DNA from: Alphaproteobacteria bacterium
GTDB lineage: Bacteria > Pseudomonadota > Alphaproteobacteria > Micropepsales > Micropepsaceae
Assembly: GCA_017983635.1 (NCBI GenBank)
Contig: JAGOBA010000003.1
Location: 248,001-312,000, forward strand
DNA: 64,000 nucleotides
Reading direction: 5' to 3'
The notes under the pieces were generated by a model that saw nothing but the letters and a program-made list of their open reading frames with translations, had not been told where the DNA came from and made no database searches. A program made the position numbers and the translations under genes. Shown here piece by piece: positions 12,746-21,528 of the stretch; position 1 is the first letter of the stretch; the number at the start of each line of letters is the position of its first letter.

Positions 12746-13558
12746 CTATGCGCGCACGACCAGCGCGTCCGCCGTCAACACCTCGAGAAGTGTTTCCGCG
12801 ACGCTGCCAAGGAAGGCCCGCGCCACGCCCTTCCGGCCGTGCGTTCCGAAGATCACAAGGTCAGGGTTCGATTCGGCGATCACACGCTGCAGCACTCCAA
12901 CCGCGCGGCCGCTCTTGACGATCAGCTGCGGCCCACCCTGACCGGCAACGCCAAGCTCTTGGCACTTCACGCGAACCATGTCTTCCACCTGATGGCGCGC
13001 GCCGAGCTGACCGCTTTCGTCCGCATGAACGATCGAAATCTTCGCACCCGGAAACGCGCGCAAGGCCACCGTCAAAGCATGACGCGAGGGCTCGCCACCA
13101 TCCACGCTGACCAAGATCGACCCATACGCCCGCCGCGCCCGCCGCTTAACCGCCAGCACCGGACACGCAGACGCCCGCACCACGCGATCAATCGTCGTTC
13201 CGCGCACCATCGCACTCACGGTGCCATGCTGTGCAAGACCCATGACGATGAGATCGGCCGGCATCTTGGAGGCCTCCTCAACGACGACGGTGTCGGCCGC
13301 GCCGGTCGCAGCCTTCACCGACGCCTCGACCAGCTGCCCGCTCACGCACTCCCGCACGTCGCGCTCCAGTATAGCTTTGGCTTCCGCTATGCTCTCCTGG
13401 ACAAGTTCCGCGGGTAGCAAATTGGAATCGATGACATGGAGCACGCGCAGCTTTGCCTTCTGCTCTTCCGCCAGCAGAAGCGCCCGGTCGAACGCTCGAT
13501 CCGAGAAGGCCGTCAGGTCCGTCGCGAGCAAGATGTTCCGAAGACTGAAAGCCGTCAT
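12746..13558 (-). CDS. Universal stress protein, two UspA domains
   Basis: 270 aa with tandem Usp domains (about residues 5-140 and 145-270). The second carries the ATP-binding pattern FGTHGRKGVARAFLGS (GxxG-x9-GS); the first has a weaker version, MGLAQHGTVSAMVRGT. It is 9 bp downstream of another usp gene and probably shares its promoter near 14.4 kb, where a Crp/Fnr-type site lies. Such tandem Usp proteins act in survival under low oxygen or energy stress; the exact role is unknown. Confidence 0.9.
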   Translation of the reverse strand: MTAFSLRNILLATDLTAFSDRAFDRALLLAEEQKAKLRVLHVIDSNLLPAELVQESIAEAKAILERDVRECVSGQLVEASVKAATGAADTVVVEEASKMPADLIVMGLAQHGTVSAMVRGTTIDRVVRASACPVLAVKRRARRAYGSILVSVDGGEPSRHALTVALRAFPGAKISIVHADESGQLGARHQVEDMVRVKCQELGVAGQGGPQLIVKSGRAVGVLQRVIAESNPDLVIFGTHGRKGVARAFLGSVAETLLEVLTADALVVRA

Positions 13559-13567
13559 GGAGCTCCC

Positions 13568-14401
13568 TCAATGGTAGATGAACAGCGACGTCGGGCACTG
13601 CGCCAGAAGCCGCGTCGTGCACGAGCCCAGCAGCGTCTCGCGCCAGCCGCTATGCCCGTAAGCCCCCATCACCAGCAGATCGGCGCTGGTGCCTGACACA
13701 TGATCGATCAGGACCTGCGCAGGATCGCTGTTTGAAACCAGCGCGTGTGCATCGCAGTCGTGCCCATAGAGCTGCAGGTAAGCGCGCGCTTGCTTGAGAT
13801 TCCGCTCGGCCACACCGCGCTCAGCGTGCGTGGACACCGCGTGCAGCTCGCACTCGCGCGCGAGCCCGAGCAGCGTGAAAATCTGTAGCGCCCGCGCCGC
13901 GGCAACACTGCCGTCATAGGCAATGAGCACGCGCGACGGCGGCTTAGCAGCCGTTGGAATCACGAACAGCGGCCGCGGCTGACCTTTCAGAATGCGCGCA
14001 ACTGTCTTGGCGAGACCGCCGCTGGGTTCCCCGTGAAACTCCGTGTCCCGCCCCATCATGATCGCGTCATGCGTGACGGCGGCCGTTCGCACCTCTTCGG
14101 ACGGAGTGCCTTCGAGCATCGCGACCCTAGAGTGCACTTTGCTCGCCGCGCAGCGCGCGAGAAATCGCTCGCGCAGACGCACCGCCTGCTCATGTGCATG
14201 TTCAAGCCGGGCCAGATCGGACTTGAACTTGTAGTATGCGCCGCCGATCGGCATCGGCTGCGGCGCCGTCAGGTAGTCGATATCGAGCACGGTGAGGCCC
14301 GTGAGCGCGGCGTCAAGCCGGCCCGCAAGCGCGACCGCTACATCCAGCGCGCTGCAGCTCGCCAGCGTATCGTCCAGAGCGATTGCAAGACTTCGCATCA
14401 A
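13568..14401 (-). CDS. Universal stress protein, two UspA domains
   Basis: 277 aa. The second domain ends with MGAYGHSGWRETLLGS, a complete GxxG-x9-GS nucleotide-binding motif; the first domain lacks a clear one. First gene of a two-gene usp unit reading leftward. Its start at 14401 faces a third usp gene at 14551, and the 149 bp between them holds TTGATCTTCGTCAA, a plausible shared regulator site. Confidence 0.9.
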   Translation of the reverse strand: MMRSLAIALDDTLASCSALDVAVALAGRLDAALTGLTVLDIDYLTAPQPMPIGGAYYKFKSDLARLEHAHEQAVRLRERFLARCAASKVHSRVAMLEGTPSEEVRTAAVTHDAIMMGRDTEFHGEPSGGLAKTVARILKGQPRPLFVIPTAAKPPSRVLIAYDGSVAAARALQIFTLLGLARECELHAVSTHAERGVAERNLKQARAYLQLYGHDCDAHALVSNSDPAQVLIDHVSGTSADLLVMGAYGHSGWRETLLGSCTTRLLAQCPTSLFIYH

Positions 14402-14466
14402 CCAGCCTCCACGGCAGCAACGGTGTGGATTTCACCACACGATTTCACACTGCGGCTGGCGCGGCT

Positions 14467-14480
14467 TTGATCTTCGTCAA
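14467..14480. promoter_or_regulatory. Crp/Fnr-type site between divergent usp genes
   Basis: TTGATCTTCGTCAA matches the FNR/FixK consensus TTGAT-N4-ATCAA with G for A at one place. If it acts at -41.5 for the rightward gene, transcription would begin near 14515, leaving a 36-nt leader with GAAGGAGA before the ATG at 14551. Binding is inferred, not shown. Confidence 0.65.
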
Positions 14481-14550
14481 GTTGATGTTTGTCGCAAGGC
14501 ACCCATATTGCCTGCCTGCGTTCCGATGATACGTGAAGGAGACTGTACTC

Positions 14551-15378
14551 ATGACCTACCGCGACGTTCTGGTGCATGTGAAGTATCATGAGACCTGGTC
14601 GCCGCACATCGACGTTGCGGGCCACATCGCCCAAACCTTCGGCGCGCGGCTAACCGGCCTCTACACGATGAGCGACATCGCCGCCATGAAGACCGTGATG
14701 GGCGCAAGGTCGCAAAGCGTGTTGGACCGCCAAGCCCGCGACGCGGAGAAGGTGGGCAAGGCCGAAGCGGCGTTTCGCGCGTTCCTGGAGCGCACAAAAC
14801 TTTCCGGCGACTGGAAAGTCGGCGAAGGCAACGCCAGCGACCTTCTCCGCTGGTCGAGCCGCTTCAACGATCTCGTCGTCATCGAACAAACCGACCTCGG
14901 CACGGACGAGCCCGGCCTCGAAGCCGAGATCCAATGCGTCATGGGCAGCGGCCGTCCGACACTCATCGTCCCCTCGCGCGGCACATTCCCTTCCGTGGGC
15001 AAACGCATCCTCATCGCCTGGAACGGCAGCCGCGAAGCGGCCCTGGCCGTGCACGGCGCCCTACCCTTCATCGAACGCGCCGAGCACGTTGAGCTCCTGA
15101 TCGGCCGCGGCAAGGAAGTGTTCTCGAGCGTCACCCGCTACCCGGCCTTCCGCATCGCCGACTACCTCGCTGAACGCGCGCGCAACATACGCACACGCGC
15201 CTTCGAACCCCCGGACGCGCAAGCCGGCGCTGAGATTCTCAAGGCAGCGGCTGAGGCAGAGGCTGACTTGATTGTCATGGGGGCCTTCGCCCGCTCTTGG
15301 TTTCGCGAGTGGATCTTTGGCGGCGCCACGCTGCATGTGCTGAGATCGATGAAGATGCCGGTGCTCATGGCGCATTAG
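14551..15378 (+). CDS. Universal stress protein, two UspA domains
   Basis: 275 aa, beginning MTYRDVLVHVKYHETW. GAAGGAGA about 10 bp before the ATG at 14551 decides the start. The C-terminal half ends MGAFARSWFREWIFGGAT, a near-canonical Usp nucleotide-binding loop. It is divergent from the usp pair to the left and has a Crp/Fnr-type site 71 bp upstream. Confidence 0.9.
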   Translation: MTYRDVLVHVKYHETWSPHIDVAGHIAQTFGARLTGLYTMSDIAAMKTVMGARSQSVLDRQARDAEKVGKAEAAFRAFLERTKLSGDWKVGEGNASDLLRWSSRFNDLVVIEQTDLGTDEPGLEAEIQCVMGSGRPTLIVPSRGTFPSVGKRILIAWNGSREAALAVHGALPFIERAEHVELLIGRGKEVFSSVTRYPAFRIADYLAERARNIRTRAFEPPDAQAGAEILKAAAEAEADLIVMGAFARSWFREWIFGGATLHVLRSMKMPVLMAH

Positions 15379-15392
15379 AAGAGGAAAACGCG

Positions 15393-15544
15393 ATGATGGA
15401 GTTGCACGAACTGTTTGCCATCCTCACGCTTATCCTCGTCGTCTCCATGTCGCGGGCGTCGCGATCGCGAGTTGGGCGCGCAAGGAGAGCCTCGTGAAAG
15501 CAGTGCTCACCGGCAAGAAGCGGGCCGTTACAGCGCTTTCTTAG
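15393..15544 (+). pseudogene. Cytochrome b561-type C-terminal fragment, frameshifted
   Basis: Just after the usp gene, the frame from 15393 reads MMELHELFAILTLILVVS. After a one-base frameshift at about 15446 it continues HVAGVAIASWARKESLVKAV and ends LTGKKRAV. Joined, this resembles the last helix and tail of a cytochrome b561/thiosulfate-reductase b subunit (HE...HVAGV...ENLVxAMxTGxKR). Only this C-terminal ~50 residues remain. The shift could be a sequencing error, but the missing N-terminal three helices make a dead fragment likely. Confidence 0.6.
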
Positions 15545-15561
15545 AGTGTCGGGCGTTGACG

Positions 15562-16407
15562 CTATTGCAGCGCGCCCCTCTCTCTCGCCCGTTTCGCCGC
15601 AGCGATCATGGTTGCGGCGACTTCAAGCGCCGCATTTTGATTCTGTCCGGTGATCAAGCGTCCGTCGCTGACGACGTGATTTGCGAAGATGTCGCGAAAG
15701 GCGGTCGCGCCTTCAAACCGGGCGCCTGCCGCGCGGAGTTCGCGCTCAGGGTGGAGCGGCGTCATCGTGATGCCGAGCTCTTGCACTTGCTTGTCGCTGA
15801 CGCCGGTCACACGCCGACCGCGCACGAGCGGCGCGCCGGTCTCATCCTGAGTTCGGAGCAGGCCTCGCGGCCCATGGCAAACCCCGCCCAGAATGCGTCC
15901 GGCCTTCCAGGCTTCGGTGAGCTTCCGTCCCAAGACATCGGACTGGCCAAGATCGTAGGCAGCGCCCCAACCGCCGGCGAGATAGACGATGTCGTAGCTC
16001 GCGAAGTCCACATCGTCGATCTTGAGCGCGTTTCGCACCTTGCCGCGAAACGCGGCGTCCACTTTGAAGCGCTTGTCGTCGTGCGTTTCGACAAACCAAT
16101 AGAATGACAACGGATCGATCGGGATTGCCCCGCCGGCGATGCTTGCAACATCGACGTGCAGGCCCGCGTCGTTGAAGACGTAGTAAGGGCCCGTCATCTC
16201 GGAGGCGAAAACGCCGGTCGCCTCAGTGCCCGGCGAAAGAGCGCCGTGGCTTGTGGTGACGATCAAGGCGCGGCCGCCCGGGAACGCGATCCGTTCGCCG
16301 GCATAGTCGGGATGCAGGCCCAGCGTCTTAAACAACAGCGGAAGGCCAATCCAGGCGCCGACGGCAAGCGCTGCAATGACAAGGCCAACAGTGGTTAGGC
16401 TGCGCAT
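15562..16407 (-). CDS. DJ-1/PfpI family protein with membrane anchor
   Basis: About 281 aa. An N-terminal transmembrane helix (residues ~5-27) precedes a class I glutamine-amidotransferase-like fold with nucleophile elbow GGVCHGPRGLL (Cys) and SFYWFVETHDDKR. Relatives include Hsp31-type chaperone/glyoxalase proteins and PfpI-type hydrolases. The anchor suggests that the domain faces the periplasm. The ATG at 16407 follows a GGAG at suitable distance; a longer open frame upstream has no family similarity. Confidence 0.82.
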   Translation of the reverse strand: MRSLTTVGLVIAALAVGAWIGLPLLFKTLGLHPDYAGERIAFPGGRALIVTTSHGALSPGTEATGVFASEMTGPYYVFNDAGLHVDVASIAGGAIPIDPLSFYWFVETHDDKRFKVDAAFRGKVRNALKIDDVDFASYDIVYLAGGWGAAYDLGQSDVLGRKLTEAWKAGRILGGVCHGPRGLLRTQDETGAPLVRGRRVTGVSDKQVQELGITMTPLHPERELRAAGARFEGATAFRDIFANHVVSDGRLITGQNQNAALEVAATMIAAAKRARERGALQ

Positions 16408-16485
16408 GGGGCTTCTCCAGCGCCGGTCGTCCTTCTTCGGCGTGTGCAGGCGCCGGCAATCATGCACGTCTGGTCCGAGGTTCGG

Positions 16486-16499
16486 TTGACTTGCGTCAA
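16486..16499. promoter_or_regulatory. Crp/Fnr-type site before cytochrome genes
   Basis: TTGACTTGCGTCAA is a perfect inverted repeat of the TTGAC-N4-GTCAA variant. Placed at -41.5 it would start rightward transcription near 16534, favouring the GTG at 16572 rather than that at 16527 as the start of the cytochrome b gene. It could also serve the leftward PfpI-like gene. Confidence 0.65.
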
Positions 16500-16571
16500 T
16501 GATGCCCCAACCCAAGGTCGTGGAGAGTGCCGTGCGAGCCGGAATGGCCGGTCGCGGGGCGGACCGAAGCT

Positions 16572-17150
16572 GTGCGAACGAGCGTTATTCTAAAGGAGAT
16601 TCTGCCGTTCTACGCGTCTTTGGCGGCGTTGATCGGTTCGGCGGTCGTGCTCGATCTGCTCTTGCACGTTGCGGGCGCGGTTTGGATCGGACGTTATCTA
16701 GGCGTTCCCGGCGTTCTGCTGATCCTGGCGTCGTTCGGGCACTCGTTGCGCAAACGCAAGATCATCGCCGTGGGGCATCCACTTTTGTTCATGCGCTTGC
16801 ACGAGTGGTTGGCGTGGATCGGATCCTTGCTGGTGCTGGTGCATGCGGGCATTCACTTCAACGGCGTTCTGCCTTGGCTTGCGGTTCTGGCGATGCTTGC
16901 GAATATGACGAGCGGGCTCACGGGCAAGTACCTGCTCATGCGCGTTCAGCGGAGCCTGATCGAGCAGAGGACGCGCTTGCGCGATCGCGGCGTCAGCGAG
17001 GCGGAGGTCGAGGAGCGGCTCTATTGGGATAGTCTCGCGTTCGATCTCGTGCGGCAGTGGCGAAAGGTGCACGTGGGTGTGGCCGCGTCCTTTGCCGTGT
17101 TGGCGACGGCGCACATCGTGGCGGTCTTCATGTTTTGGGGGTGGCGGTGA
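16572..17150 (+). CDS. Membrane b-type cytochrome-like protein
   Basis: About 192 aa with roughly five hydrophobic helices. Histidines suited to heme b ligation occur in DLLLHVAGAVWIG, ASFGHSLRKR, VGHPLLFMRLHEWLAW, LVLVHAGIHF and VLATAHIVAVF. I read it as a cytochrome b561/ferric-reductase-like membrane subunit, without an exact family. It ends in a GTGA overlap with the eight-heme cytochrome c gene, so the pair probably forms one electron-transfer unit across the inner membrane. The start is uncertain (GTG 16527 is also possible). Confidence 0.75.
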   Translation: MRTSVILKEILPFYASLAALIGSAVVLDLLLHVAGAVWIGRYLGVPGVLLILASFGHSLRKRKIIAVGHPLLFMRLHEWLAWIGSLLVLVHAGIHFNGVLPWLAVLAMLANMTSGLTGKYLLMRVQRSLIEQRTRLRDRGVSEAEVEERLYWDSLAFDLVRQWRKVHVGVAASFAVLATAHIVAVFMFWGWR

Positions 17151-18370
17151 TCGGGCGCTGGCTGCCGGCGCTCATCGGCGTGGCGCTTACCGGCGTGATA
17201 GCACTCGCGCTCGTCTATCCTCACCAGATGGTCGGCCCCGGCAAGTTGATGCCCGCGCACAAGGCGCTGGAGAACGACTGCCTCGCCTGTCACACGCCCT
17301 TTCAAGGCGCCTCGCCCGAGCGTTGCATGGCGTGTCACGTGGTGGCCGATATCGGGCGTCGCACGACGAAAGGTGTTACGATCCAAACCGACCGGCGGCG
17401 CACGGTGTTTCATCAGGCTCTTGTCGAGAAGAACTGCACCGCATGCCATCGCGATCATCCGCCGCCCGCGCTTGCGAGCAAGCGGGCGCTTGCGTTCGAT
17501 CACAGTTTGCTGGAGGCGAAAGTCCGCACGCAATGTAGCGCGTGTCACGATGCCCCCAGCGATGCGTTCCATCGCACGGCGACGGCGACCGCGTCCTGTT
17601 CGGAGTGCCATCGCAGCACAGGCTGGAAGCCAGCGATGTTCGACCATAGCCGCGTCTTTCCGCTCGATGCCGATCACAACGTCGCATGCTCGACGTGCCA
17701 CGCCGGCGGGGACTATCGCCGGTACACTTGCTATGGCTGCCACGAGCATCAGCAAAGCCGCATGGTGGCCGAGCACCTGGAAGAAGGCATCCGCAACATC
17801 GAGAACTGCACGCGCTGCCACAACGCCAACGACCAGCGCGGCGATCGCGACCAAAAGGGCCGCGACGACGACTAGCCGACATCGACACCCTGCCCCCGAG
17901 CGCTGCTCGGTTGGCCACCGCGCCTCCCGCCCGCACGTAGATTCCGCGGGAGCCAGCGTGTCACCGATTTCCGATGCTCGGCGCAGCGTGCGACTCACCG
18001 GGCAACGGCCGGCAATTTCGAACAGCCGCTGCCTCTGTTCGTCGCTGAGCGCGCCGGTGAGCGTAATCACGCGCTCGAACAGATCCGGCACATCGCCCGA
18101 CGGCGTGCCGGCGCGCGCGTGTCTCAGCCGCACTTCCACACGTTCGAGCGGCCATTTGTGGCGCTCCGCATAGAGGCGGATGGTCGTCGACGTGCATGCA
18201 CCCAGGGCCGCCAACAACAGTTCGTACGGATCGGGACCAGTGTCGCGACCACCAAGCGCCTCCGGTTCGTCGGCGCCGAAGACATGGCGTCCGGACGTGA
18301 CATATTGACCGTAAGGCCCGGTTCCGCTCTCGACAACCGTCGCCGTCCGCTCACGCTTGGCGCCGTCCAT
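17021..18370 (-). CDS. OsmC family protein with anomalous antisense read-through tail
   Basis: Residues 1-~140 are a typical OsmC/Ohr-type peroxidase-like domain: GPDPYELLLAALGACTSTT holds the first cysteine (C59) and AGRCPVSRTLRR the second (C123). Family members end shortly after this point, yet no stop occurs in frame until 17021, so the open frame runs ~300 codons antisense through both cytochrome genes. I regard only about 17950-18370 as the real domain. The tail is probably not a conserved protein; a lost stop codon or a short frameshift near 17.93 kb would explain it. The start overlaps the ABC ATPase gene upstream by 20 bp. Confidence 0.6.
   Translation of the reverse strand: MDGAKRERTATVVESGTGPYGQYVTSGRHVFGADEPEALGGRDTGPDPYELLLAALGACTSTTIRLYAERHKWPLERVEVRLRHARAGTPSGDVPDLFERVITLTGALSDEQRQRLFEIAGRCPVSRTLRRASEIGDTLAPAESTCGREARWPTEQRSGAGCRCRLVVVAALLVAIAALVVGVVAARAVLDVADAFFQVLGHHAALLMLVAAIASVPAIVPAGVARRACDVVIGIERKDAAMVEHRWLPACAAMALRTGRGRRRRAMERIAGGIVTRATLRADFRLQQTVIERKRPLARKRGRRMIAMACGAVLLDKSLMKHRAPPVGLDRNTFRRATPDIGHHVTRHATLGRGALKGRVTGEAVVLQRLVRGHQLAGADHLVRIDERECYHAGKRHADERRQPAPDHRHPQNMKTATMCAVANTAKDAATPTCTFRHCRTRSNARLSQ
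17147..17875 (+). CDS. Membrane-anchored octaheme cytochrome c
   Basis: About 242 aa. An N-terminal signal/anchor helix (residues ~5-25) is followed by eight CxxCH heme-binding motifs: CLACH, CMACH, CTACH, CSACH, CSECH, CSTCH, CYGCH and CTRCH. The spacing is like class III/cytochrome c3-family proteins. The GTG at 17147 overlaps the preceding stop (GTGA), showing translational coupling to the b-type subunit. Likely carries electrons between a membrane quinol site and a periplasmic partner; the partner is not visible here. Its 3' end lies over the tail of an antisense open frame from the OsmC gene. Confidence 0.88.
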   Translation: MIGRWLPALIGVALTGVIALALVYPHQMVGPGKLMPAHKALENDCLACHTPFQGASPERCMACHVVADIGRRTTKGVTIQTDRRRTVFHQALVEKNCTACHRDHPPPALASKRALAFDHSLLEAKVRTQCSACHDAPSDAFHRTATATASCSECHRSTGWKPAMFDHSRVFPLDADHNVACSTCHAGGDYRRYTCYGCHEHQQSRMVAEHLEEGIRNIENCTRCHNANDQRGDRDQKGRDDD

Positions 18371-19115
18371 TTTGTTCCCTCATGTTTGGCTCCTCTTGGG
18401 CTGGCGCCAGCGCGTCATTGCTGAGCCGGCCGTCCCTCAACTGATAGATCCGGTCGAACCGGTCGAAGATCTTTTCGTCATGCGTGACCGCGATGATCGC
18501 GGCATCCTGCTCGCCGGCGACCTTGCGCAGCAAATCCATCACGATGCCTGCTCGCTTCGAGTCGAGCGCCGCCGTGGGTTCGTCGGCCAAGATGATCCGC
18601 GGCTTGTTCGCAAGCGCGCGTGCGATCGCCACGCGCTGCGCTTCGCCGCCGGAGAGCTGCGCCGGGAAGGCTGCCCTGCGATGGCTGACCTCCAGATAAT
18701 CGAGCAGTTCCACCGCGCGCGCCTTGGCGCGGGCCGCGTCGAACCCAGCGAGATGCAGCACGAGCGCCACATTGTCGGTCGCGTCGAGAAAGGGCAGCAG
18801 ATTGTGGAACTGAAAGATAAAGCCGATCTTGTCCAAGCGAAGCCGCCGCAGGTCGCTGCGCAGCCATCGCCCGTCATAGACGATGTCGCCGTCGAGCTCC
18901 ATCCAACCGCCCGACGGCTCGACGATGCAGCCGATGACATTCAACAACGTGGTCTTGCCGGACCCCGACGGCCCCAACAGCGCAATGACCTCCGCTGCGT
19001 GGATCTCAAGCGAGACGTTCCGCAACGCGTCGACGCGTGTTTCGCCCTCACCAAAGTGCTTTGAGACATCTCGTAGTCCAACCAGGACATCCCTGCTGTT
19101 CGCCGCCGGTTGCAT
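18351..19115 (-). CDS. ABC transporter ATP-binding protein (DevA/LolD/MacB type)
   Basis: 254 aa. Walker A GPSGSGKTT, signature LSGGEAQRVAIARAL, Walker B IILADEPTAALDS and the switch His in AVTHDEKIF are all present. This class energises FtsX-like permeases in tripartite or lipoprotein exporters. It is the third gene of an HlyD-FtsX-ATPase-OsmC run, 2 bp downstream of the permease gene. Confidence 0.92.
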   Translation of the reverse strand: MQPAANSRDVLVGLRDVSKHFGEGETRVDALRNVSLEIHAAEVIALLGPSGSGKTTLLNVIGCIVEPSGGWMELDGDIVYDGRWLRSDLRRLRLDKIGFIFQFHNLLPFLDATDNVALVLHLAGFDAARAKARAVELLDYLEVSHRRAAFPAQLSGGEAQRVAIARALANKPRIILADEPTAALDSKRAGIVMDLLRKVAGEQDAAIIAVTHDEKIFDRFDRIYQLRDGRLSNDALAPAQEEPNMREQNGRRQA

Positions 19116-19117
19116 GA

Positions 19118-20251
19118 CTAACCCCCGAGCGCGGTCGCAGGATCAACACGCAGCGCCGCTCTGACGCCGAGGCCGCTCGACACAATGCAAACGGCAAAGA
19201 CGATCGCGCCCAGCACCAACACGTTGTCGGGTTCGAGCACGACGCGGCGCGGGAAGTAATCCTTGATGTTGACAATCAGAATTGCGCCGATAAAAAATCC
19301 AATCAACCCGAGCGCAAGCGCCTGTTGCACGATCATCCCGATAATCGAGCGATCAGGCGCGCCGATCAGCTTGAGCGTCGCGATCTGCTTCAACTTCTCC
19401 ATCGTCATCGTATAGATGATCAACGCGATAATTACCGCCGACACGATCAGCAGCAGAGAGGTGAAAAGGCCGATCTGCCGCCGCGCGCGGTCGACGAGCG
19501 AGAGCGAAAGGATCACCTCCTGCTCGCTCTGCGTGATGGCGGACAGATGCTTCCAGCGCCGGACCGTACGCGCCACATTATCCGCCGCGGCGCCGGGCGC
19601 GATGCGCGCGACGACCGCGTTGATGGTGTCGCGGGTCCCGCCCGCGATGCCGCGCGCAGCTTGCACGCGCGCCGCGGCGGGCGCGAGATCGAATTGCAGC
19701 TTCTGCGCATCCAGCAACGTCATGTAGACTGCCGGATCGCCGCCCGAGTTGACCTGATCGCGCGTCAGGCCGACCACGGTGAACACATTGCGTCCGAGCG
19801 CTATCCGGTCACCCAGCTGAAGCCCCGTCGTGCGATCGGCGACGAGTTCGTAGTGGCTGCGCACGATGCCATGCCCCGCAATCAACGATGGCGGGCCACC
19901 GATACGCTCCGGCTCGTAGCCGATAACGTAGAGCCTGAGCTTGCGCGCCCGATGTTCGGCTTCGACGGTTTGATAGGTCAGGCTACCGGCCGACCTCACG
20001 CCGCTCAGCCTGGCGATGGATTCGCGCGTGTCGCCCGGAATGCGCGATGCTTCCGCGAACGGTCCGCGCGTGCCTGCTTCTACGATCCAAAGGTCGATTG
20101 CAGGGGCGCGCGCGATCGTCAGCGCGTCCACGACGATCCCGCGATAGATGCCGATCATCGCGAGCACGACGCCCAAAAGCAGCCCCAAGCCAACGCACGT
20201 CAGCAGAAAGCGAAACCAATTGTGCCGGACATCGCGGTAAGCGAGATTCAT
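19118..20251 (-). CDS. FtsX-like ABC permease (DevC type)
   Basis: 377 aa. One N-terminal helix (~15-35), a large periplasmic region (~40-265), then three C-terminal helices (~265-375), the standard MacB/DevC topology. The motif ATLKLIGAPDRSIIGMIVQQ is the conserved FtsX cytoplasmic loop. It overlaps the adaptor gene by 4 bp. Together with the ATPase and HlyD adaptor it should form a DevBCA-like exporter; the substrate is unknown. Confidence 0.9.
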   Translation of the reverse strand: MNLAYRDVRHNWFRFLLTCVGLGLLLGVVLAMIGIYRGIVVDALTIARAPAIDLWIVEAGTRGPFAEASRIPGDTRESIARLSGVRSAGSLTYQTVEAEHRARKLRLYVIGYEPERIGGPPSLIAGHGIVRSHYELVADRTTGLQLGDRIALGRNVFTVVGLTRDQVNSGGDPAVYMTLLDAQKLQFDLAPAAARVQAARGIAGGTRDTINAVVARIAPGAAADNVARTVRRWKHLSAITQSEQEVILSLSLVDRARRQIGLFTSLLLIVSAVIIALIIYTMTMEKLKQIATLKLIGAPDRSIIGMIVQQALALGLIGFFIGAILIVNIKDYFPRRVVLEPDNVLVLGAIVFAVCIVSSGLGVRAALRVDPATALGG

Positions 20252-21495
20252 GGCGGCGCCGGCGTCGCCGCATAAGCGGCGCGCCCCTCGCGAAAGCTCG
20301 ACGCCGGCTCGACCGCGACGCTGGCGCCGTTCGGAAGACCCGCGACGATCTCAAGCCGCGCGTCTTCCGTCTTATGGCGGAACCTTGCCGGGCGGCGGCG
20401 TAGGCGGCCTTCCTCGATCGTCCATAACGTCCCGCTGACGCCGTCATAGTCTTCGACGGCAGCCTCGGGCACCAGTAAGGCGCTTGGCAACACCGCGACC
20501 GTTACGAGCAGCTCGGCCTGCTCGCCCAGTTGGAGGGTGGGCGGACAATGATCGCACTTCACGTAGACGCGCCGCTCTTCGTTGACGCGATCGCTTTCGA
20601 TGCCGACCCGGACAACGCGGCCGTGGTACGCTGTTTCGGGCCGCGAGCGCAGCCGCACTTCGGCGGGCTGACCAACCGCGATCCGCCCGGCGCGCGCCTC
20701 ATCCACGTAAGCGAGCGCCCAGACCGACTCGGGATCGGTTAGTGTGAAGATCGCGTCGCCCGCGCGGACGACGGACCCAACTTCCTTTAGGCGCTCAACC
20801 ACGACGCCGTCGAACGGCGCATAGAGCGTGTGGTGGTCGAGGATTGTTTCTTCGTAGGCAAGTTGGGCGCGTGCGGTTTCGACTTGCGTCCGCGCCACGT
20901 CCACATCCCGGGCAGCAACCGACGCTTCAGCAGTCGCCACGTCTTCATCGCGTTGCGCCTCCTCGGCGCCCTGTTGAGAGACGAACCCCTTGGCCGCAAG
21001 CTCCCTCTTCCGCCGATTTGCGGCTTGCCTCTGGGCGAGCACGGCACGGGCCTTGGCCAAATTTGCTTCGGTCTTCGTCGCCGCGACCTCGGCGCTGGAG
21101 TGGTCGGCCTTCGCCTTCATTACTTTGGCGACCTGCTCCGTGGCGTGCAGCCGCGCTAGAACGTCCCCCTTTTTGACCTTGTCGCCATGATCCGCGTTCA
21201 GTTCGACGAGCGCCGCGCTGACTTCGAAACTGATCTTCGAGACGACGCGCGCTTCAACCGTGCCGAGGCCGAACACACGCACCGGCACGTCCCGCTCGAC
21301 CGCAGCAACCCGCACTGAGAGCGGCGCGGCGTTGAACAGGGCGAACCCCACCGCAACAAGCGCAAGCACGCCAACGCCAGCGAACACCCATATCGTCGTT
21401 CGCTTGTTCGTCACGAACTTGGCCCAAGCGCTTGACAGGATCGCGCGCAACCAGCCAAAGCCGCGGACGAGCGGCTGTGTGATGGAAGCCCTCAT
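20248..21495 (-). CDS. HlyD family periplasmic adaptor (DevB type)
   Basis: 415 aa. A transmembrane helix (~33-53) is followed by a lipoyl half-motif (LNADHGDKVKKGDVLARLHA), an Ala/Glu/Lys-rich coiled hairpin (~110-190), the second lipoyl half (LYAPFDGVVVERLKEVGSVV) and the beta-barrel region. First gene of the exporter operon. TTGATCTGTCTCAA at 21529 lies just upstream, though too close for a standard leader. Confidence 0.9.
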   Translation of the reverse strand: MRASITQPLVRGFGWLRAILSSAWAKFVTNKRTTIWVFAGVGVLALVAVGFALFNAAPLSVRVAAVERDVPVRVFGLGTVEARVVSKISFEVSAALVELNADHGDKVKKGDVLARLHATEQVAKVMKAKADHSSAEVAATKTEANLAKARAVLAQRQAANRRKRELAAKGFVSQQGAEEAQRDEDVATAEASVAARDVDVARTQVETARAQLAYEETILDHHTLYAPFDGVVVERLKEVGSVVRAGDAIFTLTDPESVWALAYVDEARAGRIAVGQPAEVRLRSRPETAYHGRVVRVGIESDRVNEERRVYVKCDHCPPTLQLGEQAELLVTVAVLPSALLVPEAAVEDYDGVSGTLWTIEEGRLRRRPARFRHKTEDARLEIVAGLPNGASVAVEPASSFREGRAAYAATPAPP

Positions 21496-21528
21496 GAGCC
21501 AACCTAGTCAGAGCGGGCTCGCCATCAA

